NCBI GenBank assembly: GCA_004554165.1
Contig: SFNQ01000017.1
Coordinates: forward strand, 4,518 to 68,517
DNA from: Clostridiales bacterium
GTDB taxonomy: Bacteria > Bacillota > Clostridia > Christensenellales > CAG-138
Reading direction: 5' to 3'
Length of the DNA: 64,000 bases
Shown: positions 50,385 through 60,042 of the stretch, in pieces
How positions within the stretch are numbered: the first letter of the stretch is position 1
Layout: each line of letters starts with the position of its first letter
The notes under the pieces: generated by a model
Database searches by the model: none
What the model was told of the DNA's origin: nothing
Seen by the model: the letters and a program-made list of their open reading frames with translations, nothing else
Position numbers and translations under genes: made by a program

Positions 50385-51137
50385 TCAAACCGTTTTCTCC
50401 GTATCCTGCCCTGTCTGCGGCGCTTCGGATGCGCCTTCGGGCCGGTAGCCGCGCCTCCAGCGGTTTTCCAGCATGGAAATCTCCATGCTCGAGCGTCCCA
50501 GCACCTGCGAAATCTTCTGCACGCTCCAGCCCTCATCCAGCAGCGCGCATACCCGCCGGTGCAGGGCTGCGCCCTCCGCGCCTGCGCCGCTTTTCTCCGC
50601 GTCCGTTTCCCGGTCCGACCGCGCCCCTGGCCGGAAGGGCGCCTGCTGCCCGGCCTCCGGGGCGGCCGCAGCGGCGGTCAAGGCCCGTTCTCCGTCCCCC
50701 GGGGCGCCGCCGTCCTGCGTCGCCTGCGTTTGCGTGGCGGGCACTGGATCTGCGTCCTCCCGGTTTTCCGCAGCCTCCGCCGGCTGCCGGTCCATCCCCC
50801 GCACCGCCCGTTCGAGACGGGTCAGGCGGAATTGCAGCTCCATGACGGTGCTCTGGAGGCCCAGCATGTGCGTCTGCAAAGCCTGCACGGTTTTGACCAT
50901 TTTGGCGTCCGCCTCTGTTTTCAGCGCGCCCTGCGCGCCTGCGGCGTTCGCCTGCGCCTCCAGGGCTTCCAGCGTTTCCTCAAGGTCGATCTGCATCGCG
51001 GCCAGCTTCCGCTCCTTTTCCTCGAGAATATGCTGATAGCGCGATTTGTTCTGCCTGCTGCCCCGCAGAATCAGAACCACCAGCAGCAGCGCCAGTACAA
51101 ACGCATAGGATATCAGGGCAAAGGCAGGCCAATCCAT
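50385..51137 (-). CDS. DUF6115-type membrane protein with C-terminal HTH
   Basis: A 250-residue protein with one N-terminal TM segment (ALISYAFVLALLLVVLIL), a coiled coil (~30-115, HILEEKERKLAAMQIDLEET), a disordered Ala/Glu/Gly-rich middle and a C-terminal helix-turn-helix-like element (RVCALLDEGWSVQKISQVLG). DUF6115 proteins occupy this place in clostridial and bacillar flagellar operons; no function is known. It is the last gene of the flgB operon. Start ATG (51135-51137). Confidence 0.7.
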   Translation of the reverse strand: MDWPAFALISYAFVLALLLVVLILRGSRQNKSRYQHILEEKERKLAAMQIDLEETLEALEAQANAAGAQGALKTEADAKMVKTVQALQTHMLGLQSTVMELQFRLTRLERAVRGMDRQPAEAAENREDADPVPATQTQATQDGGAPGDGERALTAAAAAPEAGQQAPFRPGARSDRETDAEKSGAGAEGAALHRRVCALLDEGWSVQKISQVLGRSSMEISMLENRWRRGYRPEGASEAPQTGQDTEKTV

Positions 51138-51168
51138 GGTGTTTCCATCCGCTCCCGCATTTCGGTCT

Positions 51169-51498
51169 TCATATTTCGATGTCCAGCAGCGGCCTGCTCT
51201 CGGCCCTGCCGACGCTGGGCAGCTCCGGTTCGCTGCTGCGCGGGGCGGCGTCCTTGCCGTCCTCTCCGCGCTTTCCGCCGCTGCCGCCCTCCTTTTTCTG
51301 CTCCGCGTCGCGCCTGACGCGCTGCTGCTCCGCCTTTTCCAGCTGCGAGACGGCCTGCATCTCCTGTTGTACGTTAAGCCGGTTCATGCGGCTGGCAAAC
51401 TCGTTTGCAACCTCATCCCGCCGGAGCATGGCGCTCACATCCTTGGAGTATTCCGCCGCCCGCTGTGTCATCACCTGTGCATCCACTCCCCGGATCAC
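51169..51498 (-). CDS. Small charged flagellar-locus protein, function unknown
   Basis: A 109-residue soluble protein. The N-terminal MIRGVDAQVMTQRAAEYSKD and the helical EVANEFASRMNRLNVQQEMQ resemble short proteins found after fapA in other Firmicute flagellar operons. The C-terminal half is a disordered Lys/Glu/Arg/Gly tail. The start is GTG (51496-51498), seven bases after the fapA stop, with AAGGAG inside the end of fapA. I cannot assign a function. Confidence 0.7.
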   Translation of the reverse strand: MIRGVDAQVMTQRAAEYSKDVSAMLRRDEVANEFASRMNRLNVQQEMQAVSQLEKAEQQRVRRDAEQKKEGGSGGKRGEDGKDAAPRSSEPELPSVGRAESRPLLDIEI

Positions 51499-51504
51499 GC
51501 AAAA

Positions 51505-53325
51505 TCATCTCCTTTTCTTCTTTGCGCGTTTTGGTTGATGTTGAAATCTGCAATTGGTAAACTGTACCGCGTCGCCCTCAACGCGGAAGGTTGCATAGCT
51601 GATCTGCTGGCCCACAATCATGCGATTCAGGCCAATGGAGATGTAAACGCCCGGATAGGCGATCTGCAGCGCGTGGATCTGGCCCTTGTTTCCCGATTCC
51701 AGCTGCCCCTTGAGGTCCTGAAGCTCCAGCGTACATTCCTGCATGCGCTTTTTGCACTGCAAAAGCTGCCGCACGTTCTCCATACGCTCCTTCTTCTGGC
51801 GCTCGTTTGCCCTGCTGTCGTCGGCCGTCTCGGTGATGAGCTCCTGCAGGCGATCCATCTCCTTTTTGAGCATAGCGACCTGGCTTTCGGTTTCGTCGAT
51901 CTTCATGCGGTGCCGCGGCGACAGGCCCACCTCAAGGCCCGTTGCCCTGCCGTTGCTGGTGCCAAGATATTTTGCCGCAATGTAGGTGCCTGCGCAGACA
52001 TTGCCGCCGACGATGCTCCCGCGGCCGCCCAGCACCTCCACCTCGCCGAAGCAGTTGACGTTGCAGTGCAGGAGGCTTTCCGCGATGACCGAGGTGCCTG
52101 CATGGATGGTGGCATATTCGGCAAAGCGCACATAGACGCTGCCCTGCGCCTCCAGCTTGCCGCGCCCGCCGCCCTGCAGGCCGCCGTTGACGACAATGTC
52201 CGTGCCGGCCTCCAGCGTGGCGGCTTCCACAATGCCCCGAACCTCGATGCTGCCGGTGGCGCGGATGCTGAAATCGCTGCCGACATTGCCCTCTACGACA
52301 ACATCGCCGTCAAAGTTGATATTGCCCACGCCCATATCCACATCGCCCGGCACGCGGAAAAAATTGCAGATTTCCACGTTGCCGTGCACCTCTTCCACGC
52401 GTCCCGACATGTCCGCGCGCAATTCCAGTCCGTCCTGCGTGATATAGGTGTTCCTGCCGCGGGGCAGCAGGTAGTTCTTTCCGGACTCCGCGGGCAGCTC
52501 GCGCCCCGTCACCGTGTAGCCTGGAAAGCCCTCCTCCGGCGGCACCCGGGTCACAAGAAGCTGATCCTTTTCCACCAGCGTAAACAGGTCCAGGTCCTTA
52601 TAATCCACCTTCTCGTCGTCGGTAACCTGGCGAACCTTATAGGCCTCCTCCGCGGTGCGCCGCTCAAAGTGGTATTCCAGCCTGCCGTCCTTGCCCGTCA
52701 CCGGCGGCACGCCCTTTGCGATGACCACGGGCTGCTCATAAACCGGGTGCTCCATCAGCCTGTGCACGGCGTCGCGATCCAGTCCCTGCGCGATGTGGTA
52801 CTTGTGGGCGATCTCCTGCAGCACGTCCACCTCCGCCAGACGCCTGCCAAAGCCCGGCTCCGGCGGCAGCAGGGTCAGGGTCGCTTTCATGAGGTCGCCT
52901 GAGATGGTCACAAGGCAGCTCTCGTCGTAATGGTACTCCTGCTGCGCGGGCGCAATCAGCCAACGCTGGTTCGGCTCCGAGGTCAGCGCGCGCACAAAGG
53001 TTTCCTTGTCCAGGTGTTCGATGCGCTTCTGCGACAGGTGGTGCGCCAGCGCCTCCTGCTCGGCGTGTCCCATCCGCCCGGCGCGCGGCAGCGTAATGAA
53101 TACCCCCTCTGGCGTGTATTCAAGGAGAACCTCCCCCTTCTTCTCCTCTTGCTCCTGCTGCCGTGCCTGCCCGGCAGGCTCCGGCGGCGCGGCGGGGGCC
53201 TTGCCCCGCGCCTCCTCTTTCGGCGCCTTGTCCGCAGACGGTTTCTGCCTGCCCTTGCCCGATTTGGCGGCAGGGTTGCTTTCGCCCTTATTCCCCTTTG
53301 TTTTGTTGAACAGTTGCAAAGCCAT
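51505..53325 (-). CDS. FapA family protein (DUF342)
   Basis: A ~606-residue cytoplasmic protein. A basic low-complexity N-terminus (~1-60) leads to a mixed domain and then a right-handed beta-solenoid typical of DUF342/FapA (ITQDGLELRADMSGRVEEVH, NVEICNFFRVPGDVDMGVGN, INFDGDVVVEGNVGSDFSIR, ATIHAGTSVIAESLLHCNVN), a coiled coil (~490-570, MLKKEMDRLQELITETADDS) and a short beta end. Members accompany flagellar, sporulation and surface-polymer genes; the role is not settled. The start at 53325 has GGATGG upstream; an ATG at 53340 in the same frame is the alternative. It follows sigD. Confidence 0.88.
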   Translation of the reverse strand: MALQLFNKTKGNKGESNPAAKSGKGRQKPSADKAPKEEARGKAPAAPPEPAGQARQQEQEEKKGEVLLEYTPEGVFITLPRAGRMGHAEQEALAHHLSQKRIEHLDKETFVRALTSEPNQRWLIAPAQQEYHYDESCLVTISGDLMKATLTLLPPEPGFGRRLAEVDVLQEIAHKYHIAQGLDRDAVHRLMEHPVYEQPVVIAKGVPPVTGKDGRLEYHFERRTAEEAYKVRQVTDDEKVDYKDLDLFTLVEKDQLLVTRVPPEEGFPGYTVTGRELPAESGKNYLLPRGRNTYITQDGLELRADMSGRVEEVHGNVEICNFFRVPGDVDMGVGNINFDGDVVVEGNVGSDFSIRATGSIEVRGIVEAATLEAGTDIVVNGGLQGGGRGKLEAQGSVYVRFAEYATIHAGTSVIAESLLHCNVNCFGEVEVLGGRGSIVGGNVCAGTYIAAKYLGTSNGRATGLEVGLSPRHRMKIDETESQVAMLKKEMDRLQELITETADDSRANERQKKERMENVRQLLQCKKRMQECTLELQDLKGQLESGNKGQIHALQIAYPGVYISIGLNRMIVGQQISYATFRVEGDAVQFTNCRFQHQPKRAKKKRR

Positions 53326-53420
53326 GTCCCCCCATCCCATATCTGATTTTGTGCGTACCGTATCTTTCGCAGAAGAAGTAATTCTCAGGCGTATCTATTC
53401 TCTTGTCTTTTTATTTATCG

Positions 53421-54206
53421 TCAACTCTCCCCGTAAAGATAATGCTCCAGCTCCATGCGAATTTTCAGCAATGCCCGCGAATGGATCTGCGATACCCGGG
53501 CCGGCGTCACCCCCATGAGCCGCGCGATGTCCTTCAGCATGAGTTCCTCGTAATAATACAGGGTGACAACCTGCTTTTCCTTTTCCGAAAGGCGCTCCAC
53601 CGCCTGCGCCAGCACCCTTTTGAACTCCTGCTTTTCCAGTTGGCGCTGGGGACCGTCCTCCTCATCCTCCGGAAGCATGTTCTCAAGCGTTGCGCCGCCG
53701 CCCGCTCCGCTGTTGAGGATGGCCTCAAAGTGCATCATGTTGAACATATACGCCTTTTCCAGCGCGTCCCGCACCTGATGTACATCGAGGCCCAGCGCCG
53801 CAGCCACCTTCTCCTCTCCGGCCTCGTCCTGCGCACAGCCCAGATTGTCGTAGGCCTGGCCAATCTGCTTGATTCGGCTTCTCAGGCTTGCGGAGGCCCA
53901 GTCCTGCTTGCGCATATTGTCAATGATCTCTCCCTTGATGCGCTTGGACGCATATGCCTCAAAGCGGATGTTTCGCTCCGGAACATACTTTTCCACGGCG
54001 TCGATCAGGCCCAGCACGCCGTATCCCACCAGATCGTCATAGTTGGTGTGGGCGCTGTACAGCGGCATGAGGCGGCTTGCAATGTTGCGCACGAGAAACA
54101 GGTAGTGCAATACCAGCCGGTTCTTATCCTCAACGGATCTTCCGGCCTGGTACGCCCTCCATAGTTCCCGAACCTGTTCGGCGTTCAGGGTTTCTTCTGC
54201 TTCCAT
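53421..54206 (-). CDS. sigD: Flagellar sigma factor SigD/FliA/WhiG
   Basis: A 261-residue sigma-28 family factor. Region 2 is HTNYDDLVGYGVLGLIDAVE, region 2.3-2.4 IRFEAYASKRIKGEIIDNMR, region 3 (RSRIKQIGQAYDNLGCAQDE) and region 4 (LSEKEKQVVTLYYYEELMLK, VTPARVSQIHSRALLKIRME) are all complete. Its expected promoters, with NNCGAT -10 cores, are seen before at least eight units in the window, and its anti-sigma FlgM is encoded at 47605-47877. The start ATG has GGGAGG upstream. Confidence 0.96.
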   Translation of the reverse strand: MEAEETLNAEQVRELWRAYQAGRSVEDKNRLVLHYLFLVRNIASRLMPLYSAHTNYDDLVGYGVLGLIDAVEKYVPERNIRFEAYASKRIKGEIIDNMRKQDWASASLRSRIKQIGQAYDNLGCAQDEAGEEKVAAALGLDVHQVRDALEKAYMFNMMHFEAILNSGAGGGATLENMLPEDEEDGPQRQLEKQEFKRVLAQAVERLSEKEKQVVTLYYYEELMLKDIARLMGVTPARVSQIHSRALLKIRMELEHYLYGES

Positions 54207-54372
54207 GCTTGCCTCCCTGGCGGGAATTGCGGCCCGCGTCCGGTCCGCGCTCCCGTAGTGTCAATCCGCCCCCGTTTCCTGCCCGGCGCGCTGCGCCGCA
54301 GCCCGTGCTCCCCTCAGGCGTCCCGCCGCTGCCTGCGCTGCCGGCCCCGCCGGGCCGCAGGACTGCGGCCCT

Positions 54373-55227
54373 CTACCGATCGCGCCGCATTGCCATCCGT
54401 TCCAGCAGACTGCGCAGGCCGCTGCCGCGTCTCGGTTCCCCGCCCGCATACTGCGCGGCGATGCGCTCGATGTCCTTTGCCGCCTGGCAGTTGGGATAGC
54501 AGAGCACATAGGGCATCTGCTTCTTGATGGAATGGACCACGCTTTTGTCAAAGGAGATGTGGCCCAGAAACTCCATTTCCCGGTTCAGATACTTCTGCAC
54601 GATGGATTTAAAGCTGCGCGCCATGGTCATGGCCTCCAGCGGCGTTTCCGCGCGGTTCATGACAAAGCGGATGGGCGGCGGCGGCTGCAGCGCGCTCAGG
54701 CTTTTCACAAGCACGAAGGCGTCCACAATGGCCGTGGGCTCCGGCGTAACCAGCAGCAGGCATTCATCCGTTGCGGCCATAAGGCGCATGACCTGGCTGT
54801 TCACGCCCGCGCCGCAGTCGAAGATGATGAAATCCAGCTTGGTGTCCAGCTCCTGCAGCTGCCGCTGCAGGGCGTCGAGCCGGCTGGCCTTCAGGTTCAG
54901 CAGCTCCATCACGCCGCTGCCGCCGGCAACGTACCAGATGCCGCCGTGACCCTGGCAGATGGCCTCGCGGAGCGTCACCCTGCCGTCCAGCACGTCGCCG
55001 ATGTGGTATCTGGGGTTCCCGCCGAGCATCAGATCCACATTGGCAAGGCCAAAGTCCGCATCGATGACCATGACCGATTTGCCCTTCTGCGCCAGGGCAA
55101 TGGAAAAATTGATGGAAAAGCTGGTCTTGCCCGTGCCGCCCTTTCCGCTTGCCACGGTAAGGATCACGGGACCGCCCTGCACAATTGAATTTTTCACGAG
55201 TTGCCTGAGATTTTCCGCCTGATCCAT
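54373..55227 (-). CDS. flhG: Flagellar number regulator FlhG (MinD-like ATPase)
   Basis: A 284-residue ParA/MinD family ATPase. The deviant Walker A is VASGKGGTGKTSFSINFSIA, then VMVIDADFGLANVDLMLGG and FIIFDCGAGVNSQVMRLMAA. It partners FlhF to control placement and number of flagella. The chosen start ATG (55225-55227) has GAGG upstream; the gene begins 5 bases after the flhF stop. The 166 bases between flhG and sigD hold no gene, where some Firmicutes carry a PilZ gene. Confidence 0.93.
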   Translation of the reverse strand: MDQAENLRQLVKNSIVQGGPVILTVASGKGGTGKTSFSINFSIALAQKGKSVMVIDADFGLANVDLMLGGNPRYHIGDVLDGRVTLREAICQGHGGIWYVAGGSGVMELLNLKASRLDALQRQLQELDTKLDFIIFDCGAGVNSQVMRLMAATDECLLLVTPEPTAIVDAFVLVKSLSALQPPPPIRFVMNRAETPLEAMTMARSFKSIVQKYLNREMEFLGHISFDKSVVHSIKKQMPYVLCYPNCQAAKDIERIAAQYAGGEPRRGSGLRSLLERMAMRRDR

Positions 55228-55231
55228 GGCT

Positions 55232-56884
55232 CTACCTCGCAAGCAGCTGTTCGATCAGCCTTTGCGGCTCCACCCGCTGAATGTCGTCCGGGACGTTCTG
55301 TCCCACCGTGATATAGGAGAGCGGCCTGCCGCTGGCATGGCAGAGGTTGACCAGCGCGCCGAAGGTGCCGCTTTCGTCCAGCTTTGTGACGATCAGGCGG
55401 TAATCGCCGATGCCCTCGTACTCCTGTATAATCTGGCGGCAGACCCTGGGGGAGGTGGTTGCCGAAATGGTCAGATAGGTTTCCTGAATACCGCCCAGCG
55501 CAATCAGCCGGATCAGCTCGGCCTGATATTCGGGATCGTGCGGCGCCTTGCCGCCGGTGTCGATAAAGATGAAATCGCAGTCGGAGAGCGTCCTGATGGC
55601 CTCCGGCAGTTCTTCCGCGCTGTAGATGGTTGCGACGGGCACGTTGAGAATGCCCGCGTAGACGCTGAGCTGATCCTGCGCGCCGACGCGGAACATATCC
55701 GCATTGACGATGCCGATCTTCGCATGCCGGTCAAATACGCAGGCGGAGGCCAGCTTGACCAGCGTGGTCGTCTTGCCCACGCCCGTTGCGCCCACAAACA
55801 TGATGCAGCGCGGCCGGTGCTTCGCCATGCGGATCTGGCGGGGTTTCCCGAGAATGGCCTGCAACGCCCCGGCGACGGCTTCACCGTCCGTCGCGCCGGG
55901 GTTTTCTTTTCTGTATTCCTCTGCGCCTGCGCGAACGGCGCGCAGCGCTTCCGCGTCCACATCCTGCTCCGCCAGCCGGTCAAGGAACGGTTCAATCCCG
56001 TCCCCGCTCTGCTCCTGCCGCGTCTGCGGCGGCGCTTCGGCGGGCGCCGCCCCGCCGCTTGCGGCCAGCTTTTCCGCAAGCTCGCGGATCATACGCTCCA
56101 GCGTGTCCAGCCGCGCCATGGTCGCGTCGTCCTGCGGGGGGACTTCCCTTTTCGGCTGCGGCGCCGCTGCGCCCTCCGGCAGGGGATGCTTTCTCGGCCT
56201 GCCCCTTCCCCTGCGCTGCGGCTGGACTGCGGCGTCCGGTTCCGGCCCCGCCTGTAAGGACGCCGGCTCCCGTTCCGCTGTGGCCACGGGGCCGGAAGCC
56301 ACGGCAGTCACGATGCTTGCCTGCGTTTGCTGCGCAGCGGGCACGGCCTGCTCCGTGCCGCGCGCCTCTCCGTCCCTTGCCGCAGCGTACGCGCCGATCT
56401 TCGCCGCGGTACTCACCGCCGCCTGCGGCGCGACCTGATCGCCGGATAGAATTTTCAGCATGTCGCGCTCCTGCTCCAGCTCGTCCACGGTATCGCCGCA
56501 CATGCGAACAAGCTGCGCAAAGCGCTCCGGCTCCACAGGCGCGGTAGCGGTCCCGGGCTCCTTTGGGAGTTCGGCGGGCTTTTTTTCGCCGTCCGCCGCC
56601 GCAGGCTTCCCGGCCGGGGCAGACGCAGCCGCCCTGCGCTGCGGCGGGTTCATCCCAAAGGTGCCGAAATCCAGCGTTTTTACCCCTTCGCCCTGGCGGA
56701 CGGGCGGCATCTGCTGCTCACAGCTGACGACCACCTCGTACACGGTCTTGCGGAACAGGCCTAAGAGCCCGCTCTTCTGCCGCACCTTACGGCTCTTGAC
56801 GATGATCGCGTCCGCGCCAAGCTCCCGCTTGATCTGCTCCATGGCGGTTGGCATGTCGTCCGCATAATAAGTTTTGGTTTCCAT
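55232..56884 (-). CDS. flhF: Flagellar biosynthesis GTPase FlhF with AT-hook in linker
   Basis: A 550-residue SRP-type GTPase. The N-terminal B domain starts ETKTYYADDMPTAMEQIKRE and the NG domain has IMFVGATGVGKTTTLVKLAS, FIFIDTGGKAPHD and VTKLDESGTFGALVNLC. It is far longer than the Bacillus protein (~366) because of a disordered linker (~80-270) rich in Ala, Pro, Glu and Gln. Inside the linker lies QRRGRGRPRKHP (223-234), a textbook AT-hook, unexpected in FlhF. It is nearly contiguous with flhA (1 base) and flhG (4 bases). Confidence 0.93.
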   Translation of the reverse strand: METKTYYADDMPTAMEQIKRELGADAIIVKSRKVRQKSGLLGLFRKTVYEVVVSCEQQMPPVRQGEGVKTLDFGTFGMNPPQRRAAASAPAGKPAAADGEKKPAELPKEPGTATAPVEPERFAQLVRMCGDTVDELEQERDMLKILSGDQVAPQAAVSTAAKIGAYAAARDGEARGTEQAVPAAQQTQASIVTAVASGPVATAEREPASLQAGPEPDAAVQPQRRGRGRPRKHPLPEGAAAPQPKREVPPQDDATMARLDTLERMIRELAEKLAASGGAAPAEAPPQTRQEQSGDGIEPFLDRLAEQDVDAEALRAVRAGAEEYRKENPGATDGEAVAGALQAILGKPRQIRMAKHRPRCIMFVGATGVGKTTTLVKLASACVFDRHAKIGIVNADMFRVGAQDQLSVYAGILNVPVATIYSAEELPEAIRTLSDCDFIFIDTGGKAPHDPEYQAELIRLIALGGIQETYLTISATTSPRVCRQIIQEYEGIGDYRLIVTKLDESGTFGALVNLCHASGRPLSYITVGQNVPDDIQRVEPQRLIEQLLAR

Positions 56885-56885
56885 C

Positions 56886-58937
56886 CTAGAGGGTCACCAT
56901 CCCTTCGGATATAATCTCGGTATCCTGGCTGATCTCGCTGTAGGACAGCACGATGAAATCCGGCGCGATCTGCTCGGTCAGCTTCTTGAAGTACCGGCGA
57001 ATGTTGGGCGAGGTCACGACGATGGGCGTCAGCCCCATTTTCGTGACGCGCTCGGTCGCGTTGCGAAGGCTCAGGAAAATCCCCTGCAGTTCTCTCTGGT
57101 TCAGCGCCACATAGGCGCCCTGCTCGGTCTTTCGGATGCGCTCGAGGATGAGCTGCTCCACCTGCGAATCCACGGTGATGACATGGCCCTTGCCATCGGG
57201 AATAAAGCGCTTTGAAATCGCGCGGCCCAGCGCCTGGCGGACGTATTCCACCAGCGCGTCCGGATCCCGGGTAAAGTTGCCGTAATCGCCCAGCGTTTCG
57301 AGAATGGTGCCAAGATCGCGCACGGAGATATTTTCCCGAAGGAGCGCCGCCAGCACTTTCTGAAGCTCGCCCAGAGAAAACATCTTCGGAACGACCTCGT
57401 CCACCAGCGCGGGCTGCTGGGTCTTGAGGTTGTCCACCAGCACCTGCACCTGCTGCCGGGTGAGCAGCTCCGCGCTGTGCCGCTTGATCACGTCCGTCAT
57501 GTGCGTTGCGATCACGGAGGGCGGGTCGATGGTCGTATAGCCCATGAGCTCCGCGCGCTCGCGGTTGGCCTCGGAGACCCAGAGCGCGGGCAGGCCGAAG
57601 GTGGGCTCTACGGTCTCGATGCCGTCCACCTTGCCCAGCACCTCGCCGGTGGAGAGTGCGAGGAAGTGATCCAGCATGACCTCCCCGCGCGCCACCTCCA
57701 CGCCCTTGATCTTGATGACGTACTCGCTCGTGCCGAGCTGGATGTTGTCGCGCAGGCGGATGACCGGCACGATCACGCCCAGATCCATCACGCACTGCCT
57801 GCGGATCATGACCACGCGCTCCAGCAGGTCCCCGCCCTGCGAGGCGTCCACCAGCGGCAGCAGGCCGTAGCCCAGCTCCACGCTGATGAGATCCACCTGC
57901 AACAGGGAGGTCGCCTTTTCCGGCTTGCGCATCTCCTGCGCGGCCGCCTCATGTGCGTCGACGCTCTCGGCCTCTTCGGCCGTCTCGGCACGCTTTTGCG
58001 CCCGGATCATCACATAGGACAGTACGCCGAAGCCCGCCGCAAGGACGAGAATCGGCAACGTCGGCATGCCGGGGATCAGGGAAAAGCCCAGCAGCATGCC
58101 CGCAAGGATAATAAAGATATAGGGCTGCGTACCAAACTGCTTGGCAAGGTCGCGCCCGAGGTTGTTTTCCGAGGTGGAGCGGGTGACGATGATGCCCGTC
58201 GCCGTGGAGACCAGCAGCGCGGGAATCTGGCTGCACAGGCCGTCGCCCACGGTGGCGATCAGATAGGTGTTGATCACCTCGTCCGTGGTCATGCCCGCGT
58301 TGCCGGTCAGGCCGATGACCAGACCGCCCACGATGTTGACCAGCGTAATGAGAATGCCCACAATGGCATCGCCCTTGACGAACTTGCTGGAGCCGTCCAT
58401 TGCGCCGTAGAAGTCGGCCTCTTTCTGGATTTTCGCGCGGCGCTCCTTGGCGCCCTGCTCGTCAATGAGGCCCGAGTTCAGGTCCGCGTCGATGGCCATC
58501 TGCTTGCCCGGCATGGCGTCGAGGGTGAAGCGCGCCGCAACCTCTGCCACGCGCTCTGCGCCCTTGGTGATGACCACAAACTGCACGATGACGATGATAA
58601 TGAAGGTGATAAGACCCACCACCAGGTTATCGCCGATGACGAACTCCGCAAAGGTGCGGATGACGTTTCCCGCGTTGCCGCCGTTGCCGAGGATGAGCGT
58701 GGTGGTGGAAATGTTCAGCGAGAGCCGGTATAGCGTCAGCAGCAGCAGCACCGTCGGAAAGCTGGCAAACTGCAGCGGCTCCGTAATATAAATGGACATC
58801 AGCAGGATGAGAAGCGACGCGGCGATATTCACCACCAGCAGAACGTCCATGAGCACGGTGGGAATCGGCAAAATGATTACCATCACAATGCCGAGCACAC
58901 CCAGTGCTATGATGACATCCTGTAGCTTCAGCTTCAT
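56886..58937 (-). CDS. flhA: Flagellar export gate protein FlhA
   Basis: A 683-residue membrane protein with about eight TM segments in the first half (IALGVLGIVMVIILPIPTVL, FASFPTVLLLLTLYRLSLNI), the conserved FHIPEP-region equivalents (AARFTLDAMPGKQMAIDADL, DFYGAMDGSSKFVKGDAIVG) and a large cytoplasmic domain that binds chaperone-substrate complexes (LLPLVDASQGGDLLERVVMI, NLKTQQPALVDEVVPKMFSL). The start ATG has GGGGAG upstream. Confidence 0.97.
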   Translation of the reverse strand: MKLKLQDVIIALGVLGIVMVIILPIPTVLMDVLLVVNIAASLLILLMSIYITEPLQFASFPTVLLLLTLYRLSLNISTTTLILGNGGNAGNVIRTFAEFVIGDNLVVGLITFIIIVIVQFVVITKGAERVAEVAARFTLDAMPGKQMAIDADLNSGLIDEQGAKERRAKIQKEADFYGAMDGSSKFVKGDAIVGILITLVNIVGGLVIGLTGNAGMTTDEVINTYLIATVGDGLCSQIPALLVSTATGIIVTRSTSENNLGRDLAKQFGTQPYIFIILAGMLLGFSLIPGMPTLPILVLAAGFGVLSYVMIRAQKRAETAEEAESVDAHEAAAQEMRKPEKATSLLQVDLISVELGYGLLPLVDASQGGDLLERVVMIRRQCVMDLGVIVPVIRLRDNIQLGTSEYVIKIKGVEVARGEVMLDHFLALSTGEVLGKVDGIETVEPTFGLPALWVSEANRERAELMGYTTIDPPSVIATHMTDVIKRHSAELLTRQQVQVLVDNLKTQQPALVDEVVPKMFSLGELQKVLAALLRENISVRDLGTILETLGDYGNFTRDPDALVEYVRQALGRAISKRFIPDGKGHVITVDSQVEQLILERIRKTEQGAYVALNQRELQGIFLSLRNATERVTKMGLTPIVVTSPNIRRYFKKLTEQIAPDFIVLSYSEISQDTEIISEGMVTL

Positions 58938-58950
58938 AGGTCTCCCCTGC

Positions 58951-60027
58951 TTACCTGCCCTTCCTCTTCAGCTTATAGACATACGCGAGAATCTCCGCAA
59001 CCGCCTGGTACAGCTCCAGCGGAACCTCCGCCCCCAGATCGCAGGCCGCATACAGCGCCTGAGCGACGGGCTTGTTTTCCACGATTTCTACGCCGTGCTC
59101 CTTTGCGATCTCTTTAATTTTCATGGCCACATAGTCCTGTCCCTTGGCCGTAACCAGCGGCGCGGAGGCCAGCGCTTCGTCGTACTTGAGCGCAACGGCG
59201 TAATGCGTCGGGTTGGTGATAACCACGTCCGCCTCGGGCACGGCCTGCATCATGCGCATGGTGGCCATCTGGCGCTGCTTCTGCTTGATGCGCCCTTTGA
59301 CCTGCGGGTCGCCCTCCTGCTGGCGGTATTCGAGCTTGACCTCGTATTTGCTCATCATGAGATCCTTCTCGTATTTCCACCACTGGTAGAGGTAGTCCAG
59401 CGCCGCCAGGATCAGCAGCGCGATGCCCATGGCCAGCCCGATATCCGTAATCAGCAGCAGCAGATCCCGCGCCGCGTCTATGGGGCTCTGCCAGGCCGTC
59501 CGGGCAAAGGAGCCGATTGCCGCCCGGTACTTCTGATAGGCCACAACGCCAACCACCGCCACCTTGAGAATGGCTTTGGCCAGTTCAAAGAGCGTGTGCA
59601 GCGAAAACATCCGCTTGAGGCCGCTCAGAGGATTGATCCTGCTCATCTTTGGCGTAAGCGCCTTTGTGGAAAACAGGAAGCCCACCTGCACAAGGTTCGC
59701 CGCAAGCCCGGTGATCACCGCCGCCGCCAGAATGGGCAGCAGGATCAGCGCAAACTCCGTCACAACCTCCGTCATCAGCGGCGAAATACTGGCCGCCGTA
59801 AGGAGTTCGCCCCGCCGGAGTTCCCCCGCCAGCGCAACCCGCGTAAGATTCCCCATCCGTTCCCACATGCCGGGCCCGGTGAGCCGCAGCACCCCGAAAA
59901 GCGCCAGCAGCATGACTGCGGAAACAAGCTCCATGCTCTTGCGGACCTGGCCCCGCTCCCGCGCGTCCTTTCGTTTTTTCGGCGTCGCTTTTTCTGTGCG
60001 TTCGCCGCCGCTGCCTTCCTGTGCCAT
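58951..60027 (-). CDS. flhB: Flagellar export switch protein FlhB
   Basis: A 358-residue membrane protein with four TM segments and a cytoplasmic domain containing the autocleavage site NPTH at residues 272-275 (VVITNPTHYAVALKYDEAL). Cleavage changes export from rod/hook to filament substrates. The N-terminus is EKATPKKRKDARERGQVRKS, as usual. A stand-alone copy of its C-terminal part (FlhX) is encoded at 21755-22048. The start ATG has GGAGGGAACG upstream. Confidence 0.97.
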   Translation of the reverse strand: MAQEGSGGERTEKATPKKRKDARERGQVRKSMELVSAVMLLALFGVLRLTGPGMWERMGNLTRVALAGELRRGELLTAASISPLMTEVVTEFALILLPILAAAVITGLAANLVQVGFLFSTKALTPKMSRINPLSGLKRMFSLHTLFELAKAILKVAVVGVVAYQKYRAAIGSFARTAWQSPIDAARDLLLLITDIGLAMGIALLILAALDYLYQWWKYEKDLMMSKYEVKLEYRQQEGDPQVKGRIKQKQRQMATMRMMQAVPEADVVITNPTHYAVALKYDEALASAPLVTAKGQDYVAMKIKEIAKEHGVEIVENKPVAQALYAACDLGAEVPLELYQAVAEILAYVYKLKRKGR

Positions 60028-60042
60028 CGTTCCCTCCGGGGC

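Noticed and set aside
54207..54372. Possible PilZ or swrB-type gene between sigD and flhG
   Set aside because: Only 166 bases, with no credible reading frame or start.
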